NCBI RefSeq assembly: GCF_020085105.1
Contig: NC_058064.1
Span: 14,119,001 to 14,183,000, forward strand
Direction: 5' to 3'
Length of the DNA: 64,000 bases
From: Siniperca chuatsi
Taxonomy: Eukaryota > Chordata > Actinopteri > Centrarchiformes > Sinipercidae
Positions 59,927-64,000 of the stretch are shown here, piece after piece. A program made the position numbers and the translations under genes. Every line of letters begins with the position of its first letter. Position 1 is the stretch's first letter. The notes below the pieces were generated by a model, which was not told where the DNA came from, ran no database searches, and saw only the letters and a list, made by a program, of their open reading frames with translations.

Positions 59927-62900
59927 AACAAAACAAATCTAAAATGGCAGCATCATATCACTACACAGATTTTACTACATACAAGTTAGAAGACTGAATA
60001 AATTGATGCTCCTTGGAAAGGCAGTTTCCACACTACTGCAAGACAAAACTACTGCTGTACGTCATTTAGGAGGGCAGCTGATGGTGCCCATTACCCTGAA
60101 CCCTATAAAACAGGCTATAATAGGGCTATTGGTCTCTTCAGGTTTATCGGATGGAGGTTAGATGAGGAGCTTTAGGAGCTCAGAGTTGCAGTGAAGGATT
60201 GAGGGTCATTTTGGGAGTTCAGGAGGCGGGGATACAGGGGCTTATGACATGTTTTTGGGACAAGATTACCACAGGTTCGCTCAGGGTTTAGAACAGGAGG
60301 TACTGCCAGAGAAAATGACACAGTGGTTTGTTTATTGCTGTGTAAAATGAGAGCAAGTGAGCAAAGGACAGAAAGGTAACCTATTCTGTTCTCACCCTTT
60401 TTGGCTATATCTATACATACTCGTGATAACATAGAATTTTATTTATATTCTGTAGCTGGTCCTTGGCAAGCAAAAACAGAATCTCCATAATTATTATTAC
60501 ATATTATAGCATATTTGAGAAACGGAAGTACAAGAAGAACAGATCAGGAGGTGCAGATTTCCAAAATTAACCATCTTTTCACTTACAACAGGCCATACAA
60601 TCCTGACTTTATAAGAAATTTTGGCAACTGAAAGAGCCAAAAAAAATCTCAATAAAACCTCAATTTTATCTTGCTGCAATGAGACTTTACGATTTATTTC
60701 AAGGCAGCAAATGAGCTGATGCTCTTATCCACAGCCGCTTACAATAACCCGCCAGCCAAATGCTGGTCAGCTGTTCCTGCAGCTTACTACCCTGCACTGA
60801 GTCTTTCTGTATTCATGAATGAAGTGTGTGGTATTATTAGCAGTCACATGCTGGTATGACAACAAAAAATAATTTCTAGACATGCATTAATCAAATCTGG
60901 ATGACCTGAGCTAACATTACAAACATGACTTTATAGTAGCCTGACATGACAGTCTCACAGAGAGACTTATTATTTCTTATGTAAGAACAGCAACACTCTG
61001 CTCCTGTACTAGTACATTAGGAAGCACCGGTTTAATTCAAACTGCTAATACTGTATGTAGCCTATATATTTTAATGTTTTGTCACCACTACAGAAACACT
61101 AGGTAACTGCTAAAGTATATGGTTGTCTGATGTTGACTGTGGTTAGTTATTGGTTTGATTAATGGTTTACTGTCTAATAATGTGTATTTGTATTGATTAC
61201 TGACAGTGGCTGATCAGGCTAATTATCAGCTAATTGTACTGTGTTTCTAACGGCAGTACGCAGTAAATGTTGCCCTTAGTGTGTGTGTTTTTAAAACTAC
61301 TTTTCTAATTAAACATGATGTGCTTGATGGTGTTATGACTCCTGATGAAACTTGAAAGCTCAGCATTCTCGTTGCCCTCTAGCTTCCTTTTTAAACATTT
61401 ATTCACCCAGAAAAAGCTAATATTTCTCTCTATAATAATAATAATATGACCTCTTTCTGTCAGCTGCTGTGTGTCTGCAGTGTATTTACAGATTTGGGAT
61501 TTTATTTGTTTAATTTGAAGGCACATTTTCAATATACATGAATAACCATAATTTTAACCATATAACATCAAGCACAAGTTTAAAATTACAAATTTTCAAA
61601 CACACATTTTTTGGGGGACCCACTCTAAATGACCAGCCGTGGGTCCCGGGGACTCACTATATTGAAAACATATCAACATCACTTTCACATTCTTTTCCAA
61701 AACACCGGCTGCCATTTTCGAAAAATCATTATGTGTAGTTCATTCAATCTAAAATTTTGAGAGCAGAAATGTCATTATGTCAACCGAAAATCTCCTAATA
61801 TTTACAACATAACTGTAAAACTAGACTTTTTTATGTCTCAGTCTCTCTCTGAAGTCTGCCTCTCCCTCTTCACTGTGACATTTATGATCTTCCACCTTCT
61901 CTCAGTCCCTCTAACCTTGTGCTGCACTTCTTTACATTATGGATGGTGACTGATTGGGAGGCTAATGACATGTGAATAATGAATGTTAAGTCAATACTGG
62001 GACACATGGGAGCTCACCCAAAACTGCCACCTTCCACTCAGCTGTGTGTGTGTGTTATATGTGTGTGTGTTCCACAATAAAATTAGAGTGCAGGGAACCA
62101 AGAGGTAGAGTTGCTAAAACTTGGTTTTCTACTGGTGACAAACACAATTGTAGTGGCTGGGATCCACTTGCCACAGAGCAGAGGGGATGTGGGATACTGG
62201 GAGTGAAGCCAGGTGAAGGCAATTCCACTGAGGTGGACTGTGTTGTTTACTAAGAATGAAACAGCATGTTCACACTTGTTTTTGACGCAAGTTATCCTAT
62301 TCAGACACATGTGGACAACGCCGAGACTAGCTCCTATTGTTGCTAAGCAACTCTTGCAAATCTGATTCAAGCATGGTGCCCTTTTGCCACACACTAGCAC
62401 TAACTGCTAAAATCAAAAACAAGAAAATACAGTGTCGCATTTCCTTTTCCTGTGTTTCAACTGAAAATAAAACCACAAATACAAGGACTTGGAAGACCCC
62501 CTGCCCTGATTAGGACACCTCAAACAAATTAATATTGGTTGAAAAAAATTCCACACCATGAAATTCCTCAAGAAAAAGTTTCCACATGTTAAGCAGCTGG
62601 TCAGGAAAGAAACTAAGCGGCTCATTAAAAACATGCGTATTTGCATGTTAGATGACAAGAATGATAACACTTTCATATCCGACCCTTAAAAATATGGCAA
62701 TTTAACCCCACCGGGTAAGGGCTGAACACAGTCAACAAGCTAGCTGAACGCCATGGGATCGGGTCGGCCTGGTGAAACAACAGCAACCCCTCTGGGCGAG
62801 AGAAAAGGAAAACAAACAGGCACAGATGTATTATAGCAGCAAATGTGATGAGATATGACACTGTGCGGTTTTCCCTACTGCCATTTAGTGCACAGGCAGC

Positions 62901-63369
62901 TCATCCTACTGAACTGGCAACTCCCTCTACTAAAATCCTGAGAAGTTAATAAAGTTTTATTAAATTAAACCGTAGAGACCTTTGGGGGATTTAGCATTAG
63001 CATATTTAGCATTTAAGTGCTATGTTGGTACAATAAATGGTTTATAAAACACATAAATGTAGTTGTATGCAGATAAGGACATTTTAAAGTGTTTATTAAT
63101 GTAGTTTGTCAACAATTGCAACTCCTCCTATGAAGACATTTTATGTTATTACTGTGTTTTACTATAATTGTCATTTTATTTATTTATTTACAGCTTCTTA
63201 GCTGTACCAGAGTAAGCTATAAGCTAATTTTCAACTGTAGTCCCTGGGCTGGAGAGAGAACAACATCTCTGCCAAGGAAATCAAAGAACTGTAGTCTACA
63301 AACACACTTAGAAGACATTAACATGTTCCAACTACAGCAGCCACAACAACAAGACAACAAGCACACTTA

Positions 63370-63540
63370 CAATACGGTGGTATGACACAGCAACATCTGC
63401 AACTGCAACCAAAAACAACAAAATAAAAAAACAAAAAAAAAAAAAAACACACAAGATGGTGGTACGACACATCTGCAACAACAACAACAAGATAAAATCA
63501 CTCTATAAAACAGTGGTATGAAACATTAGCAACGAGAGCA
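63370..63540 (+). repeat. Imperfect triplicate motif in A-rich DNA
   Basis: GGTGGTATGACAC, GGTGGTACGACAC and AGTGGTATGAAAC recur near 63375, 63459 and 63511, each preceded by A-rich sequence and followed by CAACA-rich sequence. Includes a poly(A) run at 63433-63447. Confidence 0.5.
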
Positions 63541-63671
63541 TGATAATACAACATTAAGACACCACAGAAACACAGCAAGGTTTCACTACATTGAGAGACA
63601 TTTGTATTCATGTTTGATGGTACAAGATTGGGTTGATTTAAGCCACAATTTCATCTTGGATTTAAAAATGA

Positions 63672-64000
63672 CTAAACCTGCAGCACTCTGATATAACTAG
63701 GTACTGAGCTCCAGGAATTTGTTGCTCTAACAGAGAAAGCTGATCTGCCAAACTCAGCAGATATGTGCTGTATCACATGTGCAAAAATGACAGTGTTATT
63801 TGCATCGACTTCAGAGCATACCAGAGGCAGGTCATTAACATACAGACTAAATAATAGTGTTCCTAAAATCGAGCGTTGTGGGACACCAACAAAGCAATCA
63901 GCAAACAATGAGGTCCTATTTCCAGCTCTGGTGCATTGTCTTCTCATGGTTGAATAAGACTCCATCCATTTTATAGCATCCGCAGAGAAGAACATCGTGA
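63672..64000 (-). mobile_element. LINE reverse transcriptase fragment at right edge
   Basis: Minus-strand reading gives IKWMESYSTMRRQCTR, then FVGVPQRSILGTLLFSLYVN and DLPLVCSEVD, the conserved RT palm of L2/CR1-type LINEs. The catalytic YADD position reads NNTV with upstream residues lost, and soon afterwards the sequence jumps to a distal block (GRSAFSVRATNSWSSVPSYI). It is inactive and internally deleted; it continues beyond the window. Confidence 0.85.

Larger units (their letters stand above)
59008..64000. other. Region upstream of AHCYL2 short first exon
   Basis: 5 kb without a recognised exon. It may be the AHCYL2 promoter for the short isoform or an intron below a distal first exon. 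It holds a family C repeat (59612-59926), an A-rich imperfect tandem repeat (63370-63540) and a LINE fragment at the right edge. No TATA box or CpG island was seen near 59010-59200. Confidence 0.5.

Noticed and set aside
59054..63385. Short open frames upstream of AHCYL2
   Set aside because: None shows splice-consistent structure, recognisable domains or similarity to the AHCYL2 long N-terminus; treated as random.

Overview
This is vertebrate nuclear DNA, almost certainly a percomorph-type ray-finned fish. It has GT-AG introns, long AT-rich introns, very many (CA)n microsatellites and repeat families typical of teleosts: a Tc1-like element, L2-type LINEs, a tRNA-derived SINE with a V-SINE-like core, and several palindromic MITE-like families. 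No bacterial, phage or plasmid feature was seen.

Three protein-coding genes can be rebuilt exon by exon with closed reading frames. (1) MORN2, plus strand, 648-1954: 6 coding exons, 145 aa; the first 7-nt coding exon is tentative. (2) STRIP2 (FAM40B, a STRIPAK subunit), minus strand, 33600 down to 5496: 21 coding exons, 822 aa. (3) AHCYL2 (long-IRBIT, an S-adenosylhomocysteine-hydrolase-like regulator), minus strand, 59007 down to 40858: 17 coding exons, 507 aa from an alternative short first exon. The exon that would encode the long N-terminal extension was not found and may lie beyond 64000. MORN2 and STRIP2 converge tail to tail with about 3.5 kb between their stop codons. AHCYL2 lies upstream of STRIP2 on the same strand, with about 7.3 kb between the AHCYL2 stop and the STRIP2 start. 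As I recall, the same AHCYL2-STRIP2 pairing exists on human chromosome 7q32, and the paralogous pair AHCYL1-STRIP1 on 1p13.

Layout: 1-647 5' flank of MORN2, with a possible divergent exon; 648-1954 MORN2; 1955-5495 intergenic DNA plus STRIP2 3' UTR, with an 86-nt hairpin and a MITE; 5496-33600 STRIP2, whose introns hold the Tc1 relic, a 103-bp (CT)n tract, a 26-bp minisatellite, a 77-bp higher-order pentanucleotide array, polypurine DNA and a cluster of one MITE family in intron 1; 33601-33830 a GC-rich promoter; 33831-40857 spacer plus AHCYL2 3' UTR; 40858-59007 AHCYL2, with a SINE and a 2.5-kb L2 relic in its introns; 59008-64000 the 5' region of AHCYL2, ending in a broken LINE.

The genes are not an operon-like system. 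STRIP2 acts in the PP2A-striatin complex, AHCYL2 carries a PP1-docking, serine-rich regulatory region, and MORN2 is a small MORN-repeat protein. I found no convincing new biological system. The most noteworthy points are UG/CA repeat tracts abutting many splice sites, the short AHCYL2 first exon that keeps the KKQIQF docking motif, the 7-nt terminal coding exon of AHCYL2, a pre-miRNA-like hairpin, and the structured tandem array in STRIP2 intron 2.
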